63,270 bases of DNA from Phycisphaerales bacterium (lineage in GTDB: Bacteria; Planctomycetota; Phycisphaerae; Phycisphaerales; UBA1924). The DNA lies in NCBI GenBank assembly GCA_028284805.1, contig JANQQZ010000044.1, positions 1 through 63,270 of the forward strand, given 5' to 3'. The notes beneath the pieces were generated by a model. The model was given only the letters and a program-made list of their open reading frames with translations, had not been told where the DNA came from and made no database searches. Each line of letters begins with the position of its first letter. The stretch's first letter is position 1. Shown one piece after another: positions 48,973 to 57,253 of this stretch. A program made the position numbers and the translations under genes.

Positions 48973-51588
48973 TCAATCCGCTTGGTGCTCTTCGAGCGCT
49001 TCAACCGCATCGCGATACCATGAAGACCCCGCGAACCCACCCGCGTAGCGGCCCAGCGCAGCCCTGAGTTCAGCAGATGACTCCGGGGCCACCGCGAGAA
49101 GTGCAACCCTCGCGTTGATCTCGATTTCGATGGGGTACGCGTCACCATCGGAATCGACCGCCGCGAGTCTCGCTTCCTCCGCGACCGCTCCGAGATGGTC
49201 TGCGGCATCACGGCCGGCAGCCGCAGCCATGCGCGCCGCCTTGCCTCGGATGTACAACGCGTCAAGATAGCTCGCGCGGTTCTCCGAGTCGCTTCCCGAG
49301 ACCTTCCGTGCGAGATTCGAGGACCGCTCTGCCCAGTCTGCGGCTGCCGTCAGCTCTCCCGCCGCCTCGCTGACGTCGGCAAGCTTCTCCATTGCAATCG
49401 AGAGACGTTCGAGCGCGAGCATGTCATCCGGATTCTGCTGGGATTCCTTCTCGACGATCCGATACGCCGAGTCGTAACGATCGCGGGCCTCGCCGAGATC
49501 ACCGAGGCGGAGCGCGCAGTCCCCGAGCCGCTCGTACTGAATCGCCAGGCTCGACACGTGCTGGCGGTTGCCCGGATCCGCGTCTCGGAACTCGGCAAAG
49601 ATCTCCATCCCTTCGGAGAACATGGGCTGGGCCTCGGTCACCCGACCGTCCGCGAGCAGCAGATCGCCCATCCGCCTCAGCGCGATTGCAAGATCCCGAC
49701 GCGTCTCGACATCATCGGGACGGATCGCGAGCACACGGCGGATCGATTCCATGGCGCTCTCGTACGAAACGAGCGCGTCCCCGGGGCGGCCCATCCGACG
49801 CTCGAGCGATCCCCTCTGCAGACCGAGCCCGATCGCGTACCGATGGACCCTCGCGTTATCCGGGAACCGGGCGATCGCGCGATCGACTGCGTCGAGCCCA
49901 TCGCTGTACACGCGCAGCGCATCCTCGAACCGACCGGTTGCCTTGAGGAGATCGCCCTGCGTCCGCTGCGCCATGGCCAGCAGCACCGGCGCGTCGCGCG
50001 GCGCCCCGGGCATCGTCTGCAGCCGGTGCGCGATCGCGAGCGCCTTTGCGCTGCTTTCCATCGCGCCGGCGGTGTCGCCCACACTCCCGACTGTGCGGAG
50101 CCCCTGCACATCGGCCAGCCGGATGTAACCGCTGATGAGGTCGATCGCGAGCTTCGGATCGTCTCCGATCTGCTGTGCGAGCTCATCGAGGTAGGTCACA
50201 CCGCTCTCGAGCAGCGTGAGCCGCGCCGGGTTCGCGCCGTCGAGGCGTGACACGCTGTCGTAGACATCAAAGACCAGCGTCGTCGTCAGATCGCGGAGCT
50301 GCGCGTTCCGCGTCTCGGTCATCGTCAGCTGCTCCAGATACCGTTCGCTCGCTGCATCGGCGCGCCCGGCTTGCCAGAGACTCACCACCGTCCCACCAAG
50401 CAACGCCAGCGCTGCGATCGCGACACCCCCCACAGCCACCCGGTGCCGACGGACGAACCGGCTTGCCCGGTACGAGATCGTGTCGGGACGGGCCGTCACC
50501 GCACGCCCGTCGAGCGCGCGCCGCAGATCGTCCGCGAACCGGTCCACGCTGGGGTACCTGCGTTCCGGCTCCTTGCGCAACGCAGTCATCACGATCGCAT
50601 CCAGATCCGCCCACAACGCGCGCTGCGACTGGCGGGCCTCCGTCGTGCCCGACGCCTTCGCACCGCCCGGCGGCGGCGGATCGGTCTCGCAGATCCGCCT
50701 GGCGAGCTCGACCGGACCGGGACGGTCCGAGCCCCAGGGGTGCGCCCCCGTCAGCAGTTCGTACAGCATCACCCCGAGACTAAAGACGTCAGCCGCCGTG
50801 GAGATCGGCTCGTCGCGCACCTGCTCCGGGCTGGCGTACATGGGCGTCAGCAGCTGCCGCCCGGTACCCGTCACGTCTGCGCCGGGATCGCCCAGGATCT
50901 TCGCGATGCCGAAGTCGAGCACCATCGGACGCCCCTCGGCATCCACCAGCACATTCGCGGGCTTCAGATCACGATGGACCACGAGCCTGCGGTGCGCGTG
51001 CCCCACCGCATCGAGCACGGGCAGCAGCAGCTCCACCGCCTCACGGACGCCCAGCCCTCGCGACCGGCAGTGCGCGTCGATCGGCTCCCCCTCGACGTAG
51101 GGCATCACGAGATAGGGCGCCCCCTGCTCGGTCTCCCCGCCGTCGATGAGCGACGCGATGTTCGGGTGCGCAAGCGATGCCAAGACCCGACGCTCGCGAC
51201 CAAAGCGTTCGATCAGCTCTCGCGTCGGCAGGCCACGCAGCAGCTTGATCGCGACCCGCTGCTCGAAGTCACCGCCCACGCGGCGCGCGAGGTAGACTTC
51301 GCCCATTCCCCCGCTGCCCAGCAGACGCTCGATCTCGTAGGGCCCCACCCCCTCGGGACGCCCGGACTCGATCGCGTCGGACAAACTGCCAACCGCGTCC
51401 GCGATCGCATCGACGGGCGGCGCCTCGAGAAAGGACGCCGAGCCCGCGTCCGAATCGGCACGCAGCAAGGTCAACACGCGCGAGACCAGATGCTCGTCCC
51501 CGCCGCAACGCGCACGCAGCCAGGACTCACGCTCCCACTCGGGCAGCTCCGAAGCACCCTCGAAAAGCTGATCCAGCGTCACGCTCAT
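48973..51588 (-). CDS. Membrane Ser/Thr protein kinase with TPR region, coupled to an ECF sigma factor
   Basis: 871 residues from the ATG at 51588, which overlaps the sigma-factor stop (ATGA). An N-terminal helical segment of about 80 residues (LDQLFEGASELPEWERESWL) is typical of these kinases. The kinase domain (about 85-350) has GSGGMGEVYLARR, VAIKLLRG, HRDLKPANVL, DFGIAKIL and TPMYASPEQ. One membrane helix (about 395-415, VAVGGVAIAALALLGGTVVSLW) precedes about 450 residues of TPR-like helices (GDLLKATGRFEDALRVYSDGL and others). It probably phosphorylates the partner sigma factor or another regulator. Functional coupling is inferred from the overlap. Confidence 0.94.
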   Translation of the reverse strand: MSVTLDQLFEGASELPEWERESWLRARCGGDEHLVSRVLTLLRADSDAGSASFLEAPPVDAIADAVGSLSDAIESGRPEGVGPYEIERLLGSGGMGEVYLARRVGGDFEQRVAIKLLRGLPTRELIERFGRERRVLASLAHPNIASLIDGGETEQGAPYLVMPYVEGEPIDAHCRSRGLGVREAVELLLPVLDAVGHAHRRLVVHRDLKPANVLVDAEGRPMVLDFGIAKILGDPGADVTGTGRQLLTPMYASPEQVRDEPISTAADVFSLGVMLYELLTGAHPWGSDRPGPVELARRICETDPPPPGGAKASGTTEARQSQRALWADLDAIVMTALRKEPERRYPSVDRFADDLRRALDGRAVTARPDTISYRASRFVRRHRVAVGGVAIAALALLGGTVVSLWQAGRADAASERYLEQLTMTETRNAQLRDLTTTLVFDVYDSVSRLDGANPARLTLLESGVTYLDELAQQIGDDPKLAIDLISGYIRLADVQGLRTVGSVGDTAGAMESSAKALAIAHRLQTMPGAPRDAPVLLAMAQRTQGDLLKATGRFEDALRVYSDGLDAVDRAIARFPDNARVHRYAIGLGLQRGSLERRMGRPGDALVSYESAMESIRRVLAIRPDDVETRRDLAIALRRMGDLLLADGRVTEAQPMFSEGMEIFAEFRDADPGNRQHVSSLAIQYERLGDCALRLGDLGEARDRYDSAYRIVEKESQQNPDDMLALERLSIAMEKLADVSEAAGELTAAADWAERSSNLARKVSGSDSENRASYLDALYIRGKAARMAAAAGRDAADHLGAVAEEARLAAVDSDGDAYPIEIEINARVALLAVAPESSAELRAALGRYAGGFAGSSWYRDAVEALEEHQAD

Positions 51589-52169
51589 CCCTCCGGCTCC
51601 ATGCCAGACAGATTCGTGTACAGCCAGGCCTTCGCGAACCGCCACCACCGCTCGCCGGTGCGCTCCGAGATTCCCAGCAACTCGGCAGCATCGCGCATCG
51701 GCATGCCCGCGAAGTACCGGAATTCAACCAGCCTGGCGTGGTGCGGGTAGGCCTCACCCAGCCGCACGAGCGCATCGTCGAGCGCCAGCAGGTCGGGCTG
51801 ATCAGCGCGGGCACCATCGAGGGCCTCATCGAGCGGTAGGCGGGCCTCGCCGCCCCCCCGCTTGAGCCGCGCCCGAGAGCGGGCGTGGTCAACGAGGACA
51901 CGACGCATCGCAGTCGCCGCGACCGCGAAGAAGTGCGTCCGCCCCGCCCACTGCACGCGAGTCTGGTCGACGAGCCGGAGCCAGGCCTCGTTCACGAGCG
52001 CCGTCGAATCCAGGGTGTGCCCCGCCCGCTCGCGCCTCATGTGACGGGCCGCGATCGCACGCAGCTCGTCGTACACGATCGGGAGCAACTCGGCTTCGAC
52101 GCCGGTATCGCCCCCCTCCAGCCGCTGGAGCAGACCAGTGACATCAGGCTCGCCGGTCCCCACGCCCAT
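51585..52169 (-). CDS. ECF-type RNA polymerase sigma factor (TIGR02999-like group)
   Basis: 194 residues from the ATG at 52169, GGAGGG four bases upstream. Region 2 (LLPIVYDELRAIAARHMRRE, STALVNEAWLRLVDQ, HFFAVAATAMRRVLVDHARSR) and region 4 (FAGMPMRDAAELLGISERTGERWW) are clear. The group is common in Planctomycetes and often lies beside Ser/Thr kinases. It has no adjacent anti-sigma factor, so the coupled kinase is the likely controller. It is divergent from the exported protein at 52313, a plausible target across a 143-bp gap. Confidence 0.93.
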   Translation of the reverse strand: MGVGTGEPDVTGLLQRLEGGDTGVEAELLPIVYDELRAIAARHMRRERAGHTLDSTALVNEAWLRLVDQTRVQWAGRTHFFAVAATAMRRVLVDHARSRARLKRGGGEARLPLDEALDGARADQPDLLALDDALVRLGEAYPHHARLVEFRYFAGMPMRDAAELLGISERTGERWWRFAKAWLYTNLSGMEPEG

Positions 52170-52312
52170 CGCACCCTCCGAAGAGAAGCCTACCGGATTT
52201 TCTGGCTTGATTCTCTGATCGCGTGTCGGGAAGGCCCGTCAGACGTCGCGTCTCTGCACACACATCACAACGCCGGCCGACCGCCGACGCAATGACAAAG
52301 GAGAACGAAGCC

Positions 52313-53860
52313 ATGACCCGTCACCTGATCCCTGCCCTGATCGCCGCAGCAGCAGCGGGCCTCGCGCCGGCCCAGCCCCTCAGCGAACAGTTCCTGTACC
52401 AGGGCGAGCTGACCGACAACGGGGCCCCCGCCGACGGCAGCTACGACTTCCAGTTCCGCCTGTTCGGCCAGGCTTCTGGCGGAAGCCAGATCGGGAACAC
52501 CATCACCCGCAGCAACACCCCGGTCGATGATGGCTACGTTCAGACCACTGTCGGCTTCGGCGGCATCGGCCTGCTGTTCGACGGCGACCGACGCTGGCTC
52601 CAGGTCTCTGTCCGTCCGGCCGGCTCGGGCACCTACACCACGCTCGGCCGCACCGAGGTCACCGCGACGCCCTACTCCAGCTTTGCCATCAACGCAGAGA
52701 ACGCCGATTTCGCGCAGTTCTCGGGGACCACACTCAACGAGGCCTACGAGAACGGAAGCGTTATCGATGCCGACAGCGGACCCGTCAGCATCGTCAACAC
52801 CGACACCACCCCGGGCAGCAGCTTCGCGGGCCTCGAGCTGGGCGGCTCAGGCTCCAGGCAGGGGCGGCTCCAGATCAACAACTTCGCAGGCGTGCGCACC
52901 ATCGAGTCAGGCAGCTTCAACCCGGGCGGCTACATCCAGGGATACGGCGCCACGGGGGACACCATCTGGCAGATTGCGCCCGACACCAGCAGCTGGGGAG
53001 GCGGCACCGCCTTCATCTACAGGAACACCGGCGGCGGTTCGGGCTCGACCGGCGGCACCAACTTCGGTATCCAGCTCGAAGGCAACTGGGCCGGCTCCGA
53101 ACGATCCCGTCTCATCATGTACGGAGAGCCCGGCGAGGGCAACATCACCCTCGCAATGGACCAGGCGACGGGCGACAACAAGGTCCAGCTCCCCGTTGAC
53201 GCGGTCAACGCGAGCGAGACCAAGGACGAGGCAGGCGTCGCGAGCACAGCCTCGGGCAGCGTCACGCTGACGCCCATCGGCGCGACGATCGACGACATCA
53301 CTAGCGCGACCATCGACTGCCCCACCAACGGGTACGTGCTCGCGATCGGCACCTTCGAAGCGAGCGTGTCCCATGTGTTCGGGATCACCTCCGCGATCAA
53401 CTTCGGCGTCTCGGACGTCTCTCAGACCTACTCGGGCTCGCAGGACATCGAGATGCGTATCGACGATGCTGCCGCGACCGGCTCCTACGACAGCCCGGTC
53501 ACGGTTCACGGCGTCTTCCCGGTGAACGCCGGGAGCCGGACGTTCTACCTCGTGGGTGACCAGAACTCGACCGGTCATTCGGTCTCCGCGTTCGATCCGA
53601 CACTCTCGCTGATCTTCGTGCCGACCAACTACGGCAGCGTGAGCGGCTCACGCCAGGGGCCCGGCGGGTTCGTGCCGGACCAGGCCCTCCCGACACAGGC
53701 CGGTGGGCTGACGCCCGAGCAGGTCATGGCCGAACGCACCCTGTCCGTGCAGGCCAACCGCGATCGCATCGCCCGCGAGCTGGCCGACATGCGTGAACGC
53801 ATGACCCGGCTCGAGCGCGAGCTGGGCACCGAGCTCGTCGCGAATGAGGAGGGACGCTAA
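52313..53860 (+). CDS. Exported beta-rich surface protein with C-terminal coiled coil
   Basis: 515 residues from the ATG at 52313 (AAAGGAG nine bases upstream). Signal peptide HLIPALIAAAAAGLAPAQ. The N-terminal domain FLYQGELTDNGAPADGSYDFQF ... RWLQVSVRPAGSGTYTTL ... TATPYSSFAINAENA is characteristic of planctomycete and other surface proteins that often end in an endosialidase-type chaperone. A Gly/Ser/Thr-rich middle and a beta domain follow, then a charged heptad region (about 480-510, RELADMRERMTRLEREL) that could trimerise. No full endosialidase chaperone is recognised. It is followed directly by a small dockerin-like protein gene (TAATG overlap). Confidence 0.8.
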   Translation: MTRHLIPALIAAAAAGLAPAQPLSEQFLYQGELTDNGAPADGSYDFQFRLFGQASGGSQIGNTITRSNTPVDDGYVQTTVGFGGIGLLFDGDRRWLQVSVRPAGSGTYTTLGRTEVTATPYSSFAINAENADFAQFSGTTLNEAYENGSVIDADSGPVSIVNTDTTPGSSFAGLELGGSGSRQGRLQINNFAGVRTIESGSFNPGGYIQGYGATGDTIWQIAPDTSSWGGGTAFIYRNTGGGSGSTGGTNFGIQLEGNWAGSERSRLIMYGEPGEGNITLAMDQATGDNKVQLPVDAVNASETKDEAGVASTASGSVTLTPIGATIDDITSATIDCPTNGYVLAIGTFEASVSHVFGITSAINFGVSDVSQTYSGSQDIEMRIDDAAATGSYDSPVTVHGVFPVNAGSRTFYLVGDQNSTGHSVSAFDPTLSLIFVPTNYGSVSGSRQGPGGFVPDQALPTQAGGLTPEQVMAERTLSVQANRDRIARELADMRERMTRLERELGTELVANEEGR

Positions 53861-54252
53861 TGCACCGTTTCACACTCCTGATGACCCTGGGCGTGCTTGC
53901 CGCGCCGGCCGGTGCACAGCCCTTCGAGCTGGAGCAGGCCACCATTGCAGGCGGAGGCGGGGAGGTCTCAGCGGGTACCTTCACGCTCCGCGGCGTCATC
54001 AACCCACAGGCCGGCGGAAGGCTCGAAGCGGGCGTCTTCACACTAACCGGCGGGCTCTTCCCGCTCGACCGTACGGACGACACATGCCTCGCTGACACCA
54101 ACGGCGACGGGATCCTCTCGCCCGCCGACTTCAACGGATGGATCATCGCGTTCAACAACCAGTCCGCGGCCTGTGACCAGAACAACGACGGGTTCTGCAC
54201 CCCCGCAGACTTCAACGCCTGGATCGTCAACTTCAACGCCGGCTGCGACTGA
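53860..54252 (+). CDS. Small exported protein with paired calcium-loop (dockerin-like) repeats
   Basis: 130 residues. Signal peptide (RFTLLMTLGVLAAPAGA), then a short beta domain (AGTFTLRGVINPQAGG), then two EF-hand-like loops: DTNGDGILSPADFNGWIIAF and QNNDGFCTPADFNAWIVNF, each with a cysteine nearby, ending in GCD. The same paired repeat ends the protease at 57254. Its start overlaps the previous stop (TAATG), so the two are translated from one mRNA. It might bind or anchor the surface protein; this is inferred. Confidence 0.82.
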   Translation: MHRFTLLMTLGVLAAPAGAQPFELEQATIAGGGGEVSAGTFTLRGVINPQAGGRLEAGVFTLTGGLFPLDRTDDTCLADTNGDGILSPADFNGWIIAFNNQSAACDQNNDGFCTPADFNAWIVNFNAGCD

Positions 54253-54262
54253 CCAGCCCTCC

Positions 54263-54292
54263 TCACGGGCCCGGCGAGAGCCTGGCCCGTGA
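54263..54292 (+). terminator. Hairpin after the exported-protein pair, possible terminator
   Basis: TCACGGGCC (54263-54271) and GGCCCGTGA (54284-54292) are exact 9-bp complementary arms with a 12-base loop, ten bases after the stop codon. No T-run follows. Confidence 0.45.
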
Positions 54293-54470
54293 ATTCCCCG
54301 CCGATCGGGCCTCACCCGACGAGGCCCTGGGCTGAGAGCCGCGGGGAGCGGCATCACTCCGCCCGAGAACGCGCTGCGTCCGCTCCCGCTCCTACTACGA
54401 ACAACCGCGAATAGACCATGGAGACCGAGCGTTCTCCTACGGACACGGTGCGAACACGGAGCAACCGCTC

Positions 54471-55562
54471 ATGGCGTCCAAAATTCCCGGTCTTACCGGT
54501 GCCCTGATCGTCACCCTGGTCGCGGTGGCCTCAGTCGCGTTCAGCATCACGGCCCAGGGTCACTCCCGTGTCCCCGGAATCGCATACACATCAAACCAGG
54601 GCAGCGGAGACGACCAGACGCCTGAGTACTCCAAGAGCTCGTTCGACATCACGCCGCTCTCCGAAGAGCGCAAGGCTGAGTTGGCAGAGGATCTCACCGA
54701 CGAGGAACGCCGTGTGCTGCTCAACGACGGGACCGAGCCCGCCTTCTGCGGCACGCTGCTGGACAACAAACTCGAAGGCATCTATGCCTGCAAGCTCTGC
54801 GGGCTTCCCCTTTTCGAATCGGGCAGCAAGTTCGACTCTGGAACGGGCTGGCCCAGCTTCGATCGCGCGATTGATCGTGAGCACGTCACCTACAAGGAAG
54901 ACCGCTCACTCTGGATGGTTCGCACAGAGATCGAGTGCGCTCGTTGTGAGGGGCACCTCGGGCACGTCTTCGGAGACGGCCCGACGGACACCGGACGCAG
55001 GTACTGCCTCAACTCGGCATCGCTAGACTTCTTCGAGAAAGGATCTGACATCCCCATGCGTTCACAACCGATCCAGACCGAGACCGCGTACCTCGCGGGT
55101 GGGTGCTTCTGGGGTGTCGAGCACTACTTCCAGAAGCAGCCAGGCGTGATCGACGTGGTCAGCGGGTATCAGGGCGGGCACGTCGAGAACCCGACGTACG
55201 AACAGGTCTGCACCGGACGAACAGGGCACACGGAGAGTGTCCGGATCGTCTACGACCCCGCGCGGATCTCGTTCCGTGACCTGCTCGAGATCTTCTTCGT
55301 CGTGCACGACCCTCGACAGCTCAACCGCCAAGGGCCTGACATCGGCACCCAGTACCGCAGCGCGATCTTTGCGACCGATCCCGACCAACGCCGGGTTGCC
55401 GAGGAGTTCATCCGGGACGCCGCGGACGACCCGAAGTTCAAGGGACGCCCGATCGTCACCGAGATCAACGACTACGCGACGTTCTACGAGGCCGAAGACT
55501 ACCACCAGGACTACAACGCTCGGACCGGGCGGTCCTGCTTCCTTCCGACGTTCGCAGACTGA
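54471..55562 (+). CDS. msrAB: Exported methionine sulfoxide reductase, MsrB-MsrA fusion
   Basis: 363 residues. An N-terminal membrane/export helix (GLTGALIVTLVAVASVAFSI) is followed by MsrB (about 70-195) with its zinc cysteines (YACKLCG, CARCEG) and catalytic Cys179 in RRYCLNS, then MsrA (about 205-360) with catalytic Cys212 in GGCFWGVEHYF. The two halves repair the R- and S-forms of oxidised methionine. The order MsrB then MsrA is the reverse of the more usual A-B fusion. With the export signal it should protect periplasmic or surface proteins. It is monocistronic; CGGAG lies about ten bases before the ATG. Confidence 0.94.
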   Translation: MASKIPGLTGALIVTLVAVASVAFSITAQGHSRVPGIAYTSNQGSGDDQTPEYSKSSFDITPLSEERKAELAEDLTDEERRVLLNDGTEPAFCGTLLDNKLEGIYACKLCGLPLFESGSKFDSGTGWPSFDRAIDREHVTYKEDRSLWMVRTEIECARCEGHLGHVFGDGPTDTGRRYCLNSASLDFFEKGSDIPMRSQPIQTETAYLAGGCFWGVEHYFQKQPGVIDVVSGYQGGHVENPTYEQVCTGRTGHTESVRIVYDPARISFRDLLEIFFVVHDPRQLNRQGPDIGTQYRSAIFATDPDQRRVAEEFIRDAADDPKFKGRPIVTEINDYATFYEAEDYHQDYNARTGRSCFLPTFAD

Positions 55563-55680
55563 AGGATTCCGCGAGACCGACCCGAACTGTCTTGCTCCCC
55601 AACAGAGGACCGAACCTCGCCTTCCTCACGGGTCAGCAAGGATCCAGCGTTCCGTTCATGCCCAGTATGCTGCGCATCGG

Positions 55681-57063
55681 TCAGCGTCCTTCACCCATGA
55701 AGGCCTCGATCTCGTCGGGCGTGCGGGGGATCCCCGTCGTGAGCACCTCGAAGCCGGTCTCGGTGACCAAGATGTCGTCTTCGATGCGGATGCCTATGTC
55801 CTCGTCGGGCAGGTAGATCCCCGGCTCGATGGTGATGATGGTCCCGGGCGTGAGCGGGAGGTGGTAGTTGCCCGCGTCGTGGACGTAGAGCCCGAGGAAA
55901 TGCCCCAGCCCGTGCCTCATGTCGTCGGTGTAGCCCGCGGCCTCGATCACACCGCGCGCGATGTCGTTGAGCTCGCGAAAGGTGATCCCAGGGCGGACCG
56001 CATTGATCGCCTCGTCCGCAGCGCGCAACACCACCTCGTAGACCTCGCGTTGACGCGGGGTGAACGTGCCCGACACAGGGAAGGTACGCGTGATGTCGGC
56101 GGCGTAGTTCTCGACCTCGGCGCCAACGTCGCACAGCACGAGCTCTCCGGCACCCATGACCCTGTGGTCGTGCTCGCCCCGGTAATGCAGCACACAGGAG
56201 TTCGGGCCGGACCCGACGATGCTGCCAAAGGCGAGGCGCCGTGACCCCTCGACGTGGAAGGCAGTCTCGATGATCGTCCGGAGCTGAAACTCGGTCATGC
56301 CAGGCTCGACCTGACTCATGCCCGCACGCAGACCCGCGGCGGTATTGGCGATCGCGCGTCGCGTCAACTCGATCTCAAGATCGTCCTTGGCCTGGCGCAT
56401 CGCGGGCAGGATCTCACGATCCAATGCGACCGAGGTGCCCGGGATGCGCGAGGTCGCATCGCGCAGCACCTCGAGCTGCTTCGGGATCGGGCTCGTGTAG
56501 CCCACCACGGGCCCCAGAAAGACCGCCTGCTGCGACTCGCCCGTCAGGATCGCCGACGCGAGCGCTCCGGGGAGCGACCCGAGGCGTCGCACCCGCGCGA
56601 AACCGGTGCTCAGCTCGAGCTCCCGACCCAGCGCCGAACGCTCGCCATGCCAGACATGGTCCTCCACGTCGAGCATCGGCAAGTAGAGCGACTCTGTGTA
56701 TTGATCCGCGTCGGGATCAAGCAGCAGCGCCGCCCCGGGCTCGTGTTCGATCCCGGTGAGGTAATAGAAATCAAGCCCGGAGCGATCGGGGCCGCCAGAG
56801 GGCGAGTTGCGGGTGTCGTTGAAGATGACCGCCGCGGAATAGCCGTTCTCACGCATGTGCGTGAGCAGGCGGAGGCGGCGCTCACGATACACCTCTCGCG
56901 TGACCAGCCCGCGAGGACCCGCGGCACCCAGGGCGTCGTCGCCCATCGGGAGCTGCTTGTCGGGTGTCTCGTGGGGGACGACCACCATGATGTCGTCCAC
57001 CTGAGCCGAGGCAGCGGGTACGAAGAATGTCAACAGAACGGCGACGAATGTGATGTGCTTCAT
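55681..57063 (-). CDS. Exported M24-family metallopeptidase (aminopeptidase P / Xaa-Pro type)
   Basis: 460 residues from the ATG at 57063, chosen because it begins a clean signal peptide (KHITFVAVLLTFFVPAASA); no strong ribosome site is seen. The N-terminal creatinase-like domain (about 60-230; IFNDTRNSPSGGPDRSGLDF, YYLTGIEHEPGAALLLDP) is followed by the pita-bread catalytic domain with metal ligands in CDVGAEVENYAADITRTF, RHGLGHFLGLYVHD, TIEPGIYLP and RIEDDILVTE. It removes N-terminal residues before proline, here outside the cytoplasm. It stands alone and is convergent with msrAB. Confidence 0.93.
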   Translation of the reverse strand: MKHITFVAVLLTFFVPAASAQVDDIMVVVPHETPDKQLPMGDDALGAAGPRGLVTREVYRERRLRLLTHMRENGYSAAVIFNDTRNSPSGGPDRSGLDFYYLTGIEHEPGAALLLDPDADQYTESLYLPMLDVEDHVWHGERSALGRELELSTGFARVRRLGSLPGALASAILTGESQQAVFLGPVVGYTSPIPKQLEVLRDATSRIPGTSVALDREILPAMRQAKDDLEIELTRRAIANTAAGLRAGMSQVEPGMTEFQLRTIIETAFHVEGSRRLAFGSIVGSGPNSCVLHYRGEHDHRVMGAGELVLCDVGAEVENYAADITRTFPVSGTFTPRQREVYEVVLRAADEAINAVRPGITFRELNDIARGVIEAAGYTDDMRHGLGHFLGLYVHDAGNYHLPLTPGTIITIEPGIYLPDEDIGIRIEDDILVTETGFEVLTTGIPRTPDEIEAFMGEGR

Positions 57064-57185
57064 GCACCGAGTGTATGTGACCTGCAGACAGCCGAACGCA
57101 CCACACGGCGCAGCAACGAGAGTATGGAGCATAACCAGGCAGAATTCGTCTGGGATGCTGACCAACCGCACGGTTCAAGGGACGC

Positions 57186-57231
57186 AAAAACAGACGCGGG
57201 CGGTGAGCTTGATCTGCGCACCGCCCGCGTC
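57186..57231 (-). terminator. Rho-independent terminator after the trypsin-like protease gene
   Basis: On the minus strand GACGCGGGCGGTG and CACCGCCCGCGTC form a perfect 13-bp stem with a 13-base loop, followed by TGTTTTT. It lies about 23 bp after the protease stop codon. Confidence 0.85.
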
Positions 57232-57253
57232 GTTCAAACCCGGAGCCCGCTGA

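Noticed and set aside
49195-51750. Long plus-strand open frames opposite the TPR kinase
   Set aside because: Composition is typical of an antisense shadow, and the kinase motifs lie on the minus strand.
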